A stretch of DNA of 64,000 bases from Ahaetulla prasina (lineage: Eukaryota; Chordata; Lepidosauria; Squamata; Colubridae): positions 56,806,711 to 56,870,710 of the forward strand of contig NC_080544.1 of assembly GCF_028640845.1 (NCBI RefSeq), written 5' to 3'. A program made the translations under genes and the position numbers. The notes beneath the pieces are model-generated. The model saw only the letters and a program-made list of their open reading frames with translations, did no database searches and was not told where the DNA came from. Below are positions 32,011 through 45,247 of the stretch, piece after piece; position 1 is the first letter of the stretch, and the number at the start of each line of letters is the position of its first letter.

Positions 32011-34965
32011 AATAGTATTAAACAACAACACCTGTCTTTCCCAAGTCCTAAATAGGTGTACCAAATGCCAAATCCAGTCTAACTATCTGGCTGATTACAT
32101 AGGTGACCACAATATATTAAATGTATATTTTTCAAGCAAGTTCAAGCAAGAAAAACTTTCCTTAGTAGCAACCAAGGGAGGTGGGGTTACAAGAGATAGA
32201 AAAGTCTGCCTATGGGGCCTTTACCTAAGCACATGCTAAATTTTAATAATAATTCTGGTTTATCTGCTCCATCAGAGTAAACTAATTAGAAATGAATTGT
32301 TGGAACTGAAAGTACTTTAAAATGATAGATTTTTAGTAGTTGGGGCTAAAGATCTGTTTGAATAACAGAATTATAGGCTGTTATCCATACCTCTGGAGGT
32401 TATAGTGCAGATGAAATTGTACAACACCTACAGGTAATGTACTAGGGCAATTTCTGTAAAAGATCTAAAAGAACTTTTTATGAAGTGGCCAGATTTTAAT
32501 CTCACTAAAATACCAGAGAAGGAGGAGGTGTAGCTCAAAGAATAACAATATGACAATTGCACCATATTTCTTAAATATGTCCTTAAATTTCTTCATTCTT
32601 TCATTTCTTTCCATACTGTTGAATTTCTCAAGGAAGCATTTTCTTAAGTCAGATAAAAATCAACAATATTGCCCTGGCAATGAATAGATGGAGTCTATTC
32701 TAAATTATGAGATTTATAGATTATTCTAAACTTTAAGACAATACATAGAGAAAATACTTCTCTATTTAAAAATGAACATTTTTTAGGCTATTAATATGTA
32801 CCAGATGATAGCTCTGTCATTTAAAATGGAACAAAAATAAATTCTGGAAGGTTATGTATGCAGAATTCCATAGGCTAAAAGTCAATGGGCCCTTAATTTA
32901 TTCCAAACATCTGGCCATTAAAATGTATAGTCTGACATGTCTCATTTAAAATTCATTGCTAATTGGGAAATCCATTAAAGTATTCTTGTTTTTCATTGTT
33001 TTCAAACAAACATCTGGACTCTAAAATGGAGATTAGCTTCCCTTCTTTTTTTCATATCAGTCCTCTGTAACATGACGCCTCCAGAGACACTGGAAATTCC
33101 TAGTATATTCCTAGTAAAAGAGAAGTAGCCAGTGATAATGAAAATGAAACATATCAATAAAACTAAATTTTATATAATATAATTGGCTTAGGACTCAATT
33201 CTGATAGACTGTCTGAAAAAGCCAGGTCCTTGCAACTTTCAGGAAAGTATTAAGAAGAGGAGTTATCCTTTCCTCAACTCTTTTATAAGTCTTGTACCTC
33301 CTGATAGCTGGAGTGTTGAGCATCCTCTGATTATTCTAAGTTTTTCTTAAGGAAACATTATCACTTAGATTCCCATACTCCAAGTCCCTATTTTGGCCAA
33401 TTTAACTGAATAACATTTTCAGTATTGGATTATCACTTTAGATAAAACAAATATTCATAACCAATACCCTTGTTTGTCTCCTTTCCAAAATATAAATTCT
33501 TAGATGAACATTAACTTGTACAAATTATGGAACTACATTTCAATGGGTGATAATATTAATAGAAATGATGCAGAGACAATTTTCATAGTTTTCTGCCAAA
33601 TGTTAGCTTTGTTCCTGAATTTGTACTGGAGAAAAAGAAATTGTACCTGTGGCAGTTACTAACAGTTCTCGAATTAGCAATCATATTTTTGTGTGATGTT
33701 AACTAAGAGATTCCTTTTTTCATCATGACAGTGTATGTTTCCTGCACTCACTCTTTGGGTTTTATAGATTTTTATAGATTTTTTGTGTGTGTACCATCAA
33801 AACTGATAAAAATTTAGTTCATCACTGACTTGAAATAATGATTATAGTTTAGCGGGCAATCAAACCCATTCTAAATTTTGAGCTAGTAGTTGGTTGCACT
33901 TAGTAAAATATGTTAAAATTGCATCCTTTCAAAAGACATCAATAAAATACCCTTGCATTAAATGTTCTTCCTAGTTTAGAATAGGAAATTCTAAAAGTGT
34001 GTTTCTTACACAATGAGTAAGATGTGCAAATGAAATATAAGACCATCGACATAGCACAAGTTATAGCCATTTCTATATCAATTCTTAAAATAAGGTTCAA
34101 TTTTGGCCCTGCTACACAAAGTTACTTATTGCTAGGGTGACCACCTCTGGAGCCACTGAATACATATTACCATAGTTTGTGTGACTTTTATTATTATTTC
34201 TCTGCTTTTCTCTTATATTTTATTTTTAAAAATATTATGTTTTATAATATTGTTTATAAAGCAACATTATAAAATTTTGCACTGAGTATTTCTGTCTTTA
34301 CATCTTGAATTTTCAACTATCACTCAAGTTATAATGTACCAAAATTAATCAGTAGAGAATCACACTCAGCAGATATATTGTAGTAGTCCAATAGCATTTT
34401 CTTAATGCATATTATTGAATGGAGAAAAATATGAAGCAAAAAAGAATGGAGAAAAGGAAATTGCTTCCACAAAGTACATATAAAATCTTGTACTGAATCT
34501 GAATTTCACTCTCTGCTGCACATCCTAAGGCTCAGTCTCTTGAGACTAAAAAAACTATAAGCAATAGACTACGGAAAAATGATTATTTTAAAAATATGTT
34601 ACTGAACCTAAGGAATATTTACATTAATTTTTTTAACCATTTTGGTCCATAGAGATACAAAATTGAAGGACTAATACCATTAATAGAATGTGCAAGTGTT
34701 TGGGTTCTCTGTGATATTTATTCAGATTTCAGCCTTTCCCCCTCTATTTCTTGTTCCCATAACAGCAGCTGAAAAAAGAGTGTTCTGGATTATGAATGGT
34801 GCATATCAACCGACCAACCAATTAGTCATCGATCAATTAATCAGTCTTTATTTGGTCATAGAGCAGCAGATGCTGCATACCTTTTTGTATGGACTTAATA
34901 AAGCATTGTCTAAGTTGTCCTTTAGATTGGATTTAAAAGATTTTTTTCTTCTGTTACATCAGTAT
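32011..34965. other. Unassigned AT-rich DNA
   Basis: Almost 3 kb with no gene and no recognised repeat. The 111-codon frame at 34690-35025 runs into a repeat tail and looks like chance. Confidence 0.5.
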
Positions 34966-35021
34966 TATTTATTTATTTATTTATTTATTCGTATTTCTAT
35001 ACCGCCCTATCTCCCTAAGGA
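34966..35021 (-). mobile_element. L2-type 3' tail scrap
   Basis: (TTTA)n then TATACCGCCCTATCTCCC, the reverse of an L2 or L2-SINE end. Confidence 0.5.
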
Positions 35022-37847
35022 CTGATTATGTTCACTTTTTTATGTTCCCTTAAAGATATTAACCATCTAGGTTGCATTCTACTTATGGTACATAGGAAGT
35101 GTTCATGCAATCTGAAAAGGTCTGTACATTTTAAGGATCCAATTCCATCCACTTAAGAGGCACAATTTCACTTTTCTGACCCTAGCCCAGCTACTAAGGA
35201 AAATGACTCATTTTCTTTTTAATATGAGAACTGTGATTCTTCATTGTCTTTGCTCTTCTAGGTCTCTGCCAGGCTATTGGGGGTAGGGTTAGTGATAGAG
35301 TAGAGCACCATGATATGACTAATACTCTCTAAACATTTAGATACTGTCTTCTTCTCAATATTAAAATAAACATTCATCTTATGCTTTTAATTTTGTAAAA
35401 CTGCAAAATGTGATTTTTATTATATTATTATGAAAAAGTTGTGGAAAATTAGAAAACTTCCACATCTTTTCGTATTAATTTCAATGGTACCAATAGGCTA
35501 CAATATAGGAATAATTTTGAATAAATTCATGTATCACCATATGCAATAAATTTTGTGAAAGCATCAGTGGAACAATGGAATAAAATATTAAGTTGGTGTA
35601 ATTTTTTGATGGATATTCCAAATGCTTTTCTCCAAAATGTGCAACACATATGACTTTGACAGCATGACATCCAGAAGAAGTTAGTGATGTCGAAGACTTA
35701 TTGTAGTAAAAATTGCTACTTTTCTTTAAAGCTGTTCTCCAAAGAGCCCATGTCAAGGAAAAACATAAAAGCAGGGTACATTTTATGTAGCATTTGAACT
35801 GCTGCCCAAAGAAGAAAAATACTATACCATGAATTCTTGCTTTATATGACAGCTACTAAAATAATGTAAATCAACAGCTATGATGTACAAAAATACATTT
35901 ATTCTCAACAATTTCAAAATCACTGCCTTTTTTTTACAGTAGAAATATTCAAATGCAACAATAAAACCAATACAGTATATATTTTTATGTATATGTATAT
36001 TTATATCTTTCATGCATTTGTCTTATTTATTTTTTACGTATTGCAGTTGTCTGACTCATTTAAACCTTAGAAGGAGAAACACATGAACATCAGTGTGTCT
36101 GAGTTGAAATCACTGTAGGTGTCTATGAAAAGATAGTTACTATGTTTATGGCAATCTGATAGTTTTAAAATTGGGCAGACTTGTTTTGTAAGCATTCAAT
36201 AAAGATGCTTTACTTTACATATGTGAACCACACATAGCATTCAACTATGTGAGCACTTCCAACAGCCTATTCCCAATAATCCCACAGAAATTGTAAACTA
36301 GAGGGATGTGCATTGCAGCATCAGCTTCTTGGAGTTTTAGCTTGCCACAGTGGGGTGATTACAAGAGAACTTTAAGAAACTCCTTCTGAGGGCATCTCAC
36401 TTTTTTATATGCAAGTAGGCTGTTGAAGGGAGTGCTTGATATGGATGGTTGGATAGTTGCAATGTAGAGGTAATAAATGCATCAGGAAAATGGAGGATAA
36501 TGCACAAAGGTCTGAGAAAAAAGCAAGAACCTAAGAGGCTGTACCTTCACTGTTAAGAGAACAGTGATGGTGACTTCTTGAACGTGAAACCCCTCCTTTT
36601 TTATGTCAGATCAGTTACTAGCAAAACCTTTCTTATCCAGAATTTAATCCCCAATGAAAGGATTGTTCTGCTATAAATTACAGAGACCTGGCTACAGAAG
36701 AGCAAAGAATTTATCTTTCTGATCTTTGACTACCAGGCTACTATGTGGTATTGCAGAAGGACAGGAGATGGAATGGCTGACCAGATAGTCCACAGAAACA
36801 GTGCACCAATGGTGAATGTATGCTATCACATTTCACTGTCTAAACATATAAATCCCTGGCCAATTTTAGTCTTTGCAAGGATGGAGAATTGGTTAAAATA
36901 ATCTGGCTCATAAATGCCTTATGGAGCCAGTTGGTTCTCCAAATGTCCTTGAGGAATTTCCCACTTCACCCACATGCTTGTGAAATATACTGTGGAATAT
37001 TGTAGAGTAGCTTAATTGTCCCAAGTTAACTCTTCCCTCATGGAGAGCAATATCTATCCTATTTACTAGGAAGGTGAGATGTACAAAGTAGATGGCTTGC
37101 CAGCTGCTATTTAAATGAAATAATTCTTGGACAGATTAGAATATATAGAGAATATATTCTCTATAAGTACATGTAAGAATATATATGGAGTGAGGCTCAT
37201 CTGAACTGCAACAATGAAATGGTTGCCATCCGAACTGCATGTGAATTGCAACAATGAAATGTTTGTCGTGGATGATTAGGTTTTTGCATCCACTGCCTCC
37301 ACCCAGAACAAGTCAACATTGCTCTTCTATGATATGTGGCATCTTCATGACCAGGTGGGGAGAGAGCTACAACAGTTGATGGTGTACTATGAAGAAGTTG
37401 TATTGTTTTGGAGAAAATTGAAGCCCCTCACACACATCTCCCCCAAAAGAACAGTTTTTCAGACATGGTGCTGTTTTATTCAGAGTTATCACTGGATTAG
37501 CAGATGAAGATGTTGTGAAGAGTACCTCCATACATTTATATTTAGTACTCTAACAGCAAGCTTTCCTGGCTAATTTTTATTTTGGTGATAGTTATCTATG
37601 TCTTGTTACATCCTGTATTTACTACTCATATCAATCAGGATGGGTTAGTGGTATTAGACTGATGAAGGCAACAGTATGGAATTGCAGCACAAGCCAAATA
37701 CCTTTTGTGTCTGCTGTGCAACAATCTGATACAGCTTTTGTCATTCTAATGAAAGGTCCTAGTTTCTATGGATGCCATTGCTGCAATGACAATGGAGCTA
37801 CTTTTGAATAGTGTACAGAAGATGCAATTGGTACATTAGCAAGTAGC
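35022..37847. other. Unassigned DNA
   Basis: No gene, no recognised element. A near-palindrome lies near 37139-37162 and an imperfect tandem repeat near 37203-37262. Confidence 0.5.
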
Positions 37848-38035
37848 ATTTATTCCATCCCTTAGCACTTTACCTCACTCTCTGGGTGGTTTACATTACT
37901 TGCAGATTGCCCACAACAATCTGGACCCTGATCTTAGTGACTTCAGAAGGATGAAAGACTGAGCCAATCCTGAGTCCCATCAGGAGCAAATTCAAGACTG
38001 TGGGCCTACAATGCTGTGCTTTAACCACTGAGCCA
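37848..38035 (-). mobile_element. tRNA-derived SINE, L2-tailed type, decayed
   Basis: On the minus strand it starts ATGGCTCAGTGGTTAAAGCA (A box kept), has a decayed B box (TTGAATTTGCTCC), then GGATTGGCTCAGTC and ACCACCCAGAGAGTGAGG, the L2-like end. It is older than the SINE at 4698. Confidence 0.68.
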
Positions 38036-38137
38036 TTAAGCATTTACAGCAATCATGCTGCTAATTGATGCAAGGACCAGGGAGTATTTTTCCTGTAACA
38101 AAAATTGCACTAGTTGCTTATGAAGTATAATCTAGGG

Positions 38138-38239
38138 CAGGGGTCTGCAAACTTGGCTTTTTTAAGACTTGTAGACTTCAACTCCCAACTGGAAGTTGAA
38201 GTCCACAAGTCTTAAAAGAGCCAAGTTTGCAGTCTCCTG
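38138..38239. mobile_element. Palindromic hAT-like MITE, copy 2
   Basis: Ends CAGGGGTCTGCAAACTTGGC and the complement of CAGGAGACTGCAAACTTGGC. The arms extend almost to the centre. Target duplication 7/8: ATCTAGGG at 38130-38137 and ATCTAAGG at 38240-38247. Confidence 0.85.
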
Positions 38240-41200
38240 ATCTAAGGCAATGGTATTAAAGCTCTAAAAGACTTAGACCATAACTATTTAAATACCATTT
38301 TTTTCCTGTTACAAATCTTATCACTTGTTAAGATTTATATGGAAGTTCTCATAAAGGCTGTGAACATCTTTCTGGTACATGAAAGAAATTCTTCCAAATT
38401 GCTTGTAGTGACCATACTCATACAGGAAATGCATTGGACCCCAACTCTCTCATTGTTTAATAATTTGTAAAGAATCCAGACTTCTTGCAGTCTTTTGTTA
38501 GAAATTTTAGAGTATTTTTGTTTGAAACTTTTGAGCAATCTTTGATCCTGGTTTAGTGTACTGTCTGGCTTCTTGCTCATAGAGAAAGAATAATTAAATT
38601 TCATAATAAATTGTGATAAACCTGACTTTCTACAGATTTTATGTAATTTGTATAAATACGTTCAAGAATACTCCCACAGCTACTTGCATCCTCTCAATTC
38701 TTTATAAAGCTTATAATAAACTGCAAAAAACAAATAATTCTTATAACCCCTATGCTCAGAAAAATAAAAATTCCACTCCCCAAGACACATCACTAGTAAT
38801 GTCACTTCATCACTGCACATATCTCCTAAAATCTTATATATGTTTTAAAAATGTAGACATTGGCTGAAAATATATTGCCTATCTCTATGGTAGAAGCGAA
38901 CATTAAGAATATTATTGACAGAGGTAGGATAATTAGATGTAAGACTACTTATGAGAAGTCCTTATTTCCAAGCACCTAAATAGAACTATATTGTTGCCAA
39001 TTATTGTATTAAATTCAATCTGTACATCATGCCTCTCAAGATCAATCTGTACATCATGCCTCTCAAGATATCCACTCTCTTAAAGTAAATAAATAAAAGA
39101 GCAGAAATAATTTAATTACATTTCTCCTGCCATCTCCCACAGGCCATTCAAGTCTCATTAAAATGTTAAGTGGCACAATTTTGGCATCTGGATATCATTT
39201 TGCTCTCCTCCATAGAATTCCATTGGCCTAGTACTATCCTATGCTCTTAAATTCTAAGAGATTTCAGCTGAGGTAAAAGTGGGGCTTTACAGACTGCATT
39301 TTTAAGACCTGGAAAGAAAGATGTCAAATAACCCACAGTATAAACAAATAAAGCAATTTAGTCTTAAGTATTTCACCAATACTAACAAAAGAACATGATT
39401 TACTTTTTTCTTAACATTTTGAGACTGACACTGCAGGCACAGGCTTGCTTGCTGAATTAATTGTTGTTGCTCCCCGCACCCCACCCCACACTTTCCCATT
39501 TCTTCCCCTTTATTTTTTTTTAAACACAAATCCCTAGAATAAACATTTTGTATAGATTGGAGTTGTCATTACCTGGACAAACAACATTCAAGATTTGAAA
39601 TGAAAACTGAATCCAATGATCTGAGAAGAGCTGTGGGGGATGTATGGAATTTATTGGAAGGATGAAGAGAGGGTCAATCATGCTTTATGCAGAGATTAAT
39701 GATTAATTTTCACTTTTTTTGCATATAGCATGATATACAAACACACTTTTTCTTAATCACCTGTTAACTAGTTTGCTGAGCATAAATTAAAAGAAACTCC
39801 GACATTAATCTAACATTGTCTCTCAGCTTAATTTATCTTGGAGGGCTATGAAACAGGACAGGACCACGTATAGCTAGCTTGAATTCCTTAGATGAAGAAT
39901 TGGAATAAGGGAGGACTGGAATTCTCTGTAATTGTATTTTGTGCTGCTTATGTAATACGTTTATTGATTGGGAACATCACGATTTCCACAGTTCCTGAGG
40001 CATAGTAATCACGAAAAAGGAAGATATTCTTTACATTTTGGAGGTTACTGTATAAACATAAACCTAAGAAATCACTAAGGGTTTTTTTAGTGACCAGCAC
40101 TCCAGCAAAATACATTATTAATAAAAAGTATATTAATACATATTTATCTGAATACAGGAACAGTCTCTATCTGAAATGACACTCTCAGTAGAACAGTTTG
40201 CATATAATACCTTGTTCATGTTTTTCATGTTAAACTGTGGATTTGTGATATCTCCAATTTTAATATTTGCTTTGTAGAGAGAGACATTTTAGAATGTTTC
40301 ACAAGATCTAAAAGGACTGCACCAGCTTTTAAACTGATCCCTCTGAAGTTTTTATTTTACTCAGAGCTATAATCTTTTCCCCCCCTCTTTGACAGATTCT
40401 TTTTTCTGGATGTTAAAATAATAAAATCTGTTGATTGACAATAATTAGTTTCAGACTTCTTTTTCCATTGCTGATTTATCAACTAGTGAGCATGAAATTT
40501 CTGACACTTTTGCTGATCCTAGTCATCAGGAAAATAAGAGCCAAAAGATATCCACCCATCATTAGGCGACCATAAAATATGGATCTTTTAACTGCACAGA
40601 TATGATCTCAGAATACTTAACCAATCAAGAATAGTATTGCTAATTAAGATCATTTAACTATGCTTCTCAACAAATAAAATTGTCATATAATTCATTATAA
40701 AGCAAAAGTCTATGATTGTATATTAGCCTACTATATTCTCAGTGAAAATAATAATGTTGTAGAAGAGATTTTGCCAATCTGGGGATCTTTGAGAACTTAT
40801 TTTGGAAGGTTCTTAAAACATGGCTGTGTCAGTAGATTTAGAGAGTCTCACAGAAATGTTGATCTAATGAGATGGCTGCATTGCTTTTAACATCAATCTT
40901 CTTTACTGTCTTCCTATAACAAGTTTGTTGAGGGTTTTTTTATTGTACTTGTTTTAATGTTTTTATTTTTCTATTGTTTTTATTGCCATCTTTCTGAGTT
41001 ATATAAATGTGATTAATATATAAAATAAAATTCTAGAATTTTGAGTCAACATGGCAATAGCTGATTGTAGCACCTAATATTTCTATTTCTATTAAAAGCA
41101 GTTTAAAACAGTGGAATCAAAAAACAATCTTAGATAACCTATTTAACTTTACCCACATGATCATATCAGATGAGCTGGAAGCAAAATACAAAGTAAAATT

Positions 41201-41699
41201 ATATGTGCTGAAAAGAGTATAGAGGAAAAAGTGAAAGAGTTGAGATTAAAATGTTAAAATAAAAATAACAAAGTCCCAGATAGTGGCCATCACTACAGGT
41301 TAAAAGTCACTTGGACTTATTATTTAGCTTCCTTGTGGTGAAGAATATTTCCCCATGCAGCTAACTAATTCAAATGGGGATATTAGGGATTCATATTTCA
41401 GAGTTTTGCAGCTAAGCCTATTAGAGGGTATAATTAGTATCCTTCTTCTCACAATCTTCCTGTAAGGAAGAGAAAACTGACTTAACTTAACTGTGTTCTG
41501 AAACATGCCTAAACCAGTACATGTTTTCTTCTTTAGGGGATTCCTTGGCACGGTACTGTTAAAATAAGGCAACAGATTTAAATAGGACAGACAACTGATA
41601 TACATTTAGATCCCACATGTGACACAGTTGCTCACTGCAGGCTTCCATTTAACAGTTTTGCTTCTGATATCAATGTAAACATGTGTGCTGTGTGTATGT
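38240..41699. other. Unassigned DNA downstream of SORCS3
   Basis: Nearly 3.5 kb without a recognised transposon, apart from a 27-bp tandem duplication at 39016-39069. The segment 39560-40560 is less AT-biased and might be conserved, which cannot be tested here. Confidence 0.45.
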
Positions 41700-42290
41700 C
41701 TGTGTGTGGCTTATTTATTTTAAATTTATCTTTTGCTAAACATTAAATTATTTCTCAAGAAATAAAAATATATTTACATGGTAAGTATCTACATTATACC
41801 ATCAGTATGAACATGCACCAGTGACAGCCTCTTCAGAAATTTGGTCAATATTGGTTGGGCCATTTTGGATATCCCATCCACCTTCATTGGGATCTAAGAA
41901 TATTATTCAGAAGGGACATCACAGAAAGAGTTTTCAAGATTTGCCGGATAACACCAGTTATCTGAATCAGAATCTGAAAGCACTGGACACAGACAAGTCT
42001 GGTAAGAGCCATTAAATAGCCTTTTGAGATTGCCATTGGCAAAAAAAACCCATCATAATTCTTTCAATTGAAATTTAGGATCTTACACCATGATTTCATT
42101 CAGCTATATATCATATTGTGATACGGTTTGCCAAATGCTCACTTTATAAATGTCCCCTGAAAAAGAAAAATGAAAAAAAGTCCACACCATTAATATTAAT
42201 AATAATAACAAGAATTTCCCTTCATCTAATCATAATATTAATTACAAAATAAAAACTGGGAAATGTTGTTGTCAAAACGGACTCCTGGTG
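41700..42290 (-). other. SORCS3: Probable SORCS3 3' UTR
   Basis: This stretch lies directly downstream of the SORCS3 stop codon on the minus strand. It holds no recognisable repeat except short A- and T-rich runs. An AATAAA hexamer on the minus strand at 41719-41714 would give a 3' UTR of about 0.57 kb. This end is a guess, since other polyadenylation sites further down are equally possible. Confidence 0.35.
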
Positions 42291-42355
42291 TTAAACACTA
42301 GTGCAGTTCGGTATTTCCTTTGTGCTTTCACTGTTGGAGATCGTTGAGATGCTTC
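42291..42355 (-). CDS. SORCS3: SORCS3 terminal coding exon F and stop codon
   Basis: The last 65 coding bases follow a CCTAAG-type acceptor (TTAG). Exon E's final G completes a Gly codon. The frame reads GSISTISNSESTKEIPNCTSV then TAA at 42293-42291, written here as the last 21 residues minus the first G: SISTISNSESTKEIPNCTSV. The final T-S-V fits a class I PDZ ligand, and mammalian SorCS3 is known to bind PICK1 and PSD-95 at synapses. The exon was too short to stand out as an open frame and was found by matching the expected tail. The 3' UTR runs to lower coordinates; its end is not defined, with one candidate AATAAA on the minus strand at 41719-41714. Confidence 0.94.
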
Positions 42356-43534
42356 CTAAGCAGAAGGAGAAAGGGAGAGAGAGTAAATTTGTTCATTGCA
42401 TCTTGATTTTCATTCTGAAATTGTTTTAATTTAAGCAAACATTTTTCTTTTTCCTGACAGGTAAATGGTATGTAGAAATTGATGCACAAACAATAAAACT
42501 GCTTTTCCATCTATGGTTTGGCTAAGAATCTAAGAAATTTGTCTATGTAAAATAAGGATGCTATACACTAGACATCAGAAAGCATCAAATTATGGAAAAG
42601 AGTGATGGATAGCGTGACAGTAGAAGATGGAAGTCAAATGAAAAAGAGTTAAGCAGACATTCAAACACTGAAGTGGAAGTGGTCACTTCATTTTTGTCCA
42701 ATGAACCATCACTGGGCTGTCTGCTCCAATTTCTCATTCAATCTTCTGTATTGAAACATAATTTATGTGTTCCAATGGTGGCCCTCTAATGCTTTATTAT
42801 TTTTTCAAGAGTTGAAAAATTTCCAGGAAAAAAACATTGCAATATTATCCAGAAGATAATACATGTATGAATTAATTCTCACAAAACAGGGTAACAGAAT
42901 CTGTCTACTGCAAATATAAGGAGTGGATGGCTTTCCCACACAAAAGAAGGGGCCAATCAATCAGGTCCATGACAGGAAAAAAAGAGCTGCAGAAGAATTT
43001 GAATACTTTGCTTGCTCTTGAAACAGTAGTTACTAGAATTCTATTATTATAAACTACTGATTTTTCTTTAATAAATATTATTTATCTTAATGTCTTGGTG
43101 TGAATTTGCCTAAGTTATTACAGTCCTGTCTTTTGGTTATACTTGATAACCTATTTCTTATCTTTTCTATTAATGTATTTTATCTGAGAAATATTTACAT
43201 TCATCAATGTAGGAAAATGAGAAGCAAAAATTTTTCTATATGTTTAAAGTTGGTACATTATATTGGTGTTTGGCTAACACTTATAAGTGTTTGGCTAACA
43301 GTGTTTGAATTCTCAGTCAGGATAAAATAAAATGTTGAGGTTGGGGTGGCACATCAGAAACTAAAACTGATTTAATTTGAATCATATTATTAATATAATA
43401 TGAATTAATTACACAAAACATTATGATCACTTTTCTCCTCCTTTCACACTGACCATTCAGGTCCTTAGGTTGGGCATATCTGATTAAGGGATGAAGACTA
43501 TCACTGTCATTGAATGGATGCCCATGCTGTTTAC

Positions 43535-43695
43535 CTATAACCCGTGCATCCAACTCTTTGTCCATGAGTTCTTCAGGGTCTGTGAATTCACTAAGTGTAA
43601 TTTTGGGTGCATTTTCATTTTGGCTGACAGAACCAATCATCTCCTGTTCTTTGTCATGTTGCACCTGAGCATAAATGTTGATCCATGGAATTTTC
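43535..43695 (-). CDS. SORCS3: SORCS3 coding exon E (cytoplasmic tail)
   Basis: This 161-bp exon has an ATATGCAG acceptor and an ATAG/GTAAAC donor. The frame reads KIPWINIYAQVQHDKEQEMI, then an acidic stretch with EFTDPEELMDKELDARVI. The KIPWINIYAQVQHDKEQ start separates SORCS3 from SORCS1, where I recall KIPGINVYAQMQNEKEQ. YAQV fits a YxxPhi adaptor-binding signal, and the acidic EELMDKEL segment could act in sorting (inference from motif only). The open frame continues through the donor for 72 more codons to a TGA at 43317-43319; this is treated here as intron but may be an alternative tail. Confidence 0.95.
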
Positions 43696-43995
43696 CTGCA
43701 TATAAAAGAAACAGATTCTCAGTTAGGTAACTATTCTAAATAACAAAGATACTGGTCTTCTTAATAGTAATAATGATTTATTATTTAGCTAAGTTGTATC
43801 ACAAAAATAAGAGAGAAAAAAGAAGGAATATAATTTTCTTTTTTAAAAATAAAAGTGTTAGGACTAATTTCAGTATGAATGTAGGAGAAAGTATTCAATG
43901 TGTTAGAAAACATTCACAAGAGAGATCTGGAAGTCAGAAAACTTAAATATTCAGTTTATGAAACCTTACACTCATAGGCATTTAATACAAACCAT

Positions 43996-44020
43996 AGGAA
44001 GGAAGGAAGGAAGGAAGGAA
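43996..44020 (+). repeat. (GGAA)n microsatellite
   Basis: Six GGAA units inside SORCS3 intron D-E. Confidence 0.95.
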
Positions 44021-45006
44021 GATTCTATATACAGCACAATATTACAAAACAAGCCTTCATGTTTTTTTATTTGGACCCTGACTAGAGAAAAAATTCCACT
44101 AGATCACATTTTTGTAGCATTTGCATGCTTCTAACCCAGTAAAATCCTAGTTAATGAAGCAATTGTGGGATGAGATGGCTTCATGGAGCATTGGAATGGA
44201 AAAAATGAATTGACTTGTCTAATCTGAACCTAACCAAAATCCTCTGGATATTTTGAGAAGACTCTTGGTGAGATAAGGTATTTTTCCATCCCATAATGAA
44301 GACTGGTTCTGGCACATTGAGTGACAAAAAACTAATCAACAGTGCAACAGTCAAGAAAGCCGGTCAAACAGACATGGTAGTAGAACATTAAGAGCATGAG
44401 AAGATATTTGAACTTCCTTGTCATTCACTGCAGAAAAGAGGCCTCCAGTTATAATGATTCTCTGTGCTACTGGATTACTGAGAGAATGGCCGCTGCTCCA
44501 CATAGAACTCCATTGCACAGAAATTTCCGTTAATTCAGCTTCATCAACAGCTCACCTGCAAATCCTCTCGGGTCAAACCTAATTTGTTGAGTCCTGTGGC
44601 AAAGGGGAAGTAGTAAAGTGGAGGTGACCCCTGGCAATTATAATCACAAACTGACAGAACCTAGATTGTCAGAATGTAGACATAGCACTGGTGAGCCCTG
44701 TGCTATGAAGCTTCCATTATCTTTGAAGATAGGGACCAACAAAAACTGACAAAAAACTATGAACGACATCATACAATAAAACCCACAGTTACAATAGACT
44801 TCCAGTGCTCCCATTGTGCTTTACCCCACTGTGCTAGACTCTGCTGGACTGCAGAACCACCTGCATGTAAACAGAGTGTCTTCTTCAAACCCGGATGAGA
44901 TACATTCTCACTTTTGTCTTTAAATTGGTGTTTTTGGTAGTCACTTCAACCTACAAGCTCTATAACAAACAGGAAATAGTGTAATTTTCTACTGAATATT
45001 ATATGT

Positions 45007-45247
45007 CTGTGATGCCAGAGGTGGCATGCAGAGCCCTCTCTGTGGGCACACGTGTTGTTGCCAACTGCTCTTCTGTTTTTTGGCATGCACAGGCATGCCA
45101 GCCAGCTGATCTTCGTACATGCTGGAGCCCCAGAAACCAAAATACCAGGTGGCTATGGCTGGTGCGCACATGTGCATAGGCCAACTGGTCTTTGAGTTTA
45201 CAGGGCTTCGTTTGAGCACTCAGTGCCAAAAAGGTTCACTATCACTG
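45007..45247. mobile_element. hAT MITE, 241 bp
   Basis: The right end reads AGGTTCACTATCACTG, the complement of CAGTGATAGTGAACCT as at 26394; the left end CTGTGATGCC is more worn. Target duplication 7/8: TTATATGT at 44999-45006 and GTATATGT at 45248-45255. Confidence 0.7.

Noticed and set aside
34690..35025. 111-codon frame as a coding exon
   Set aside because: It ends in an L2-type tail, has no splice context or recognisable motif, and the composition matches flanking DNA.
43317..43664. 115-codon frame as an independent gene
   Set aside because: It is SORCS3 exon E read through its splice donor; the acceptor, phase and next exon explain it better.
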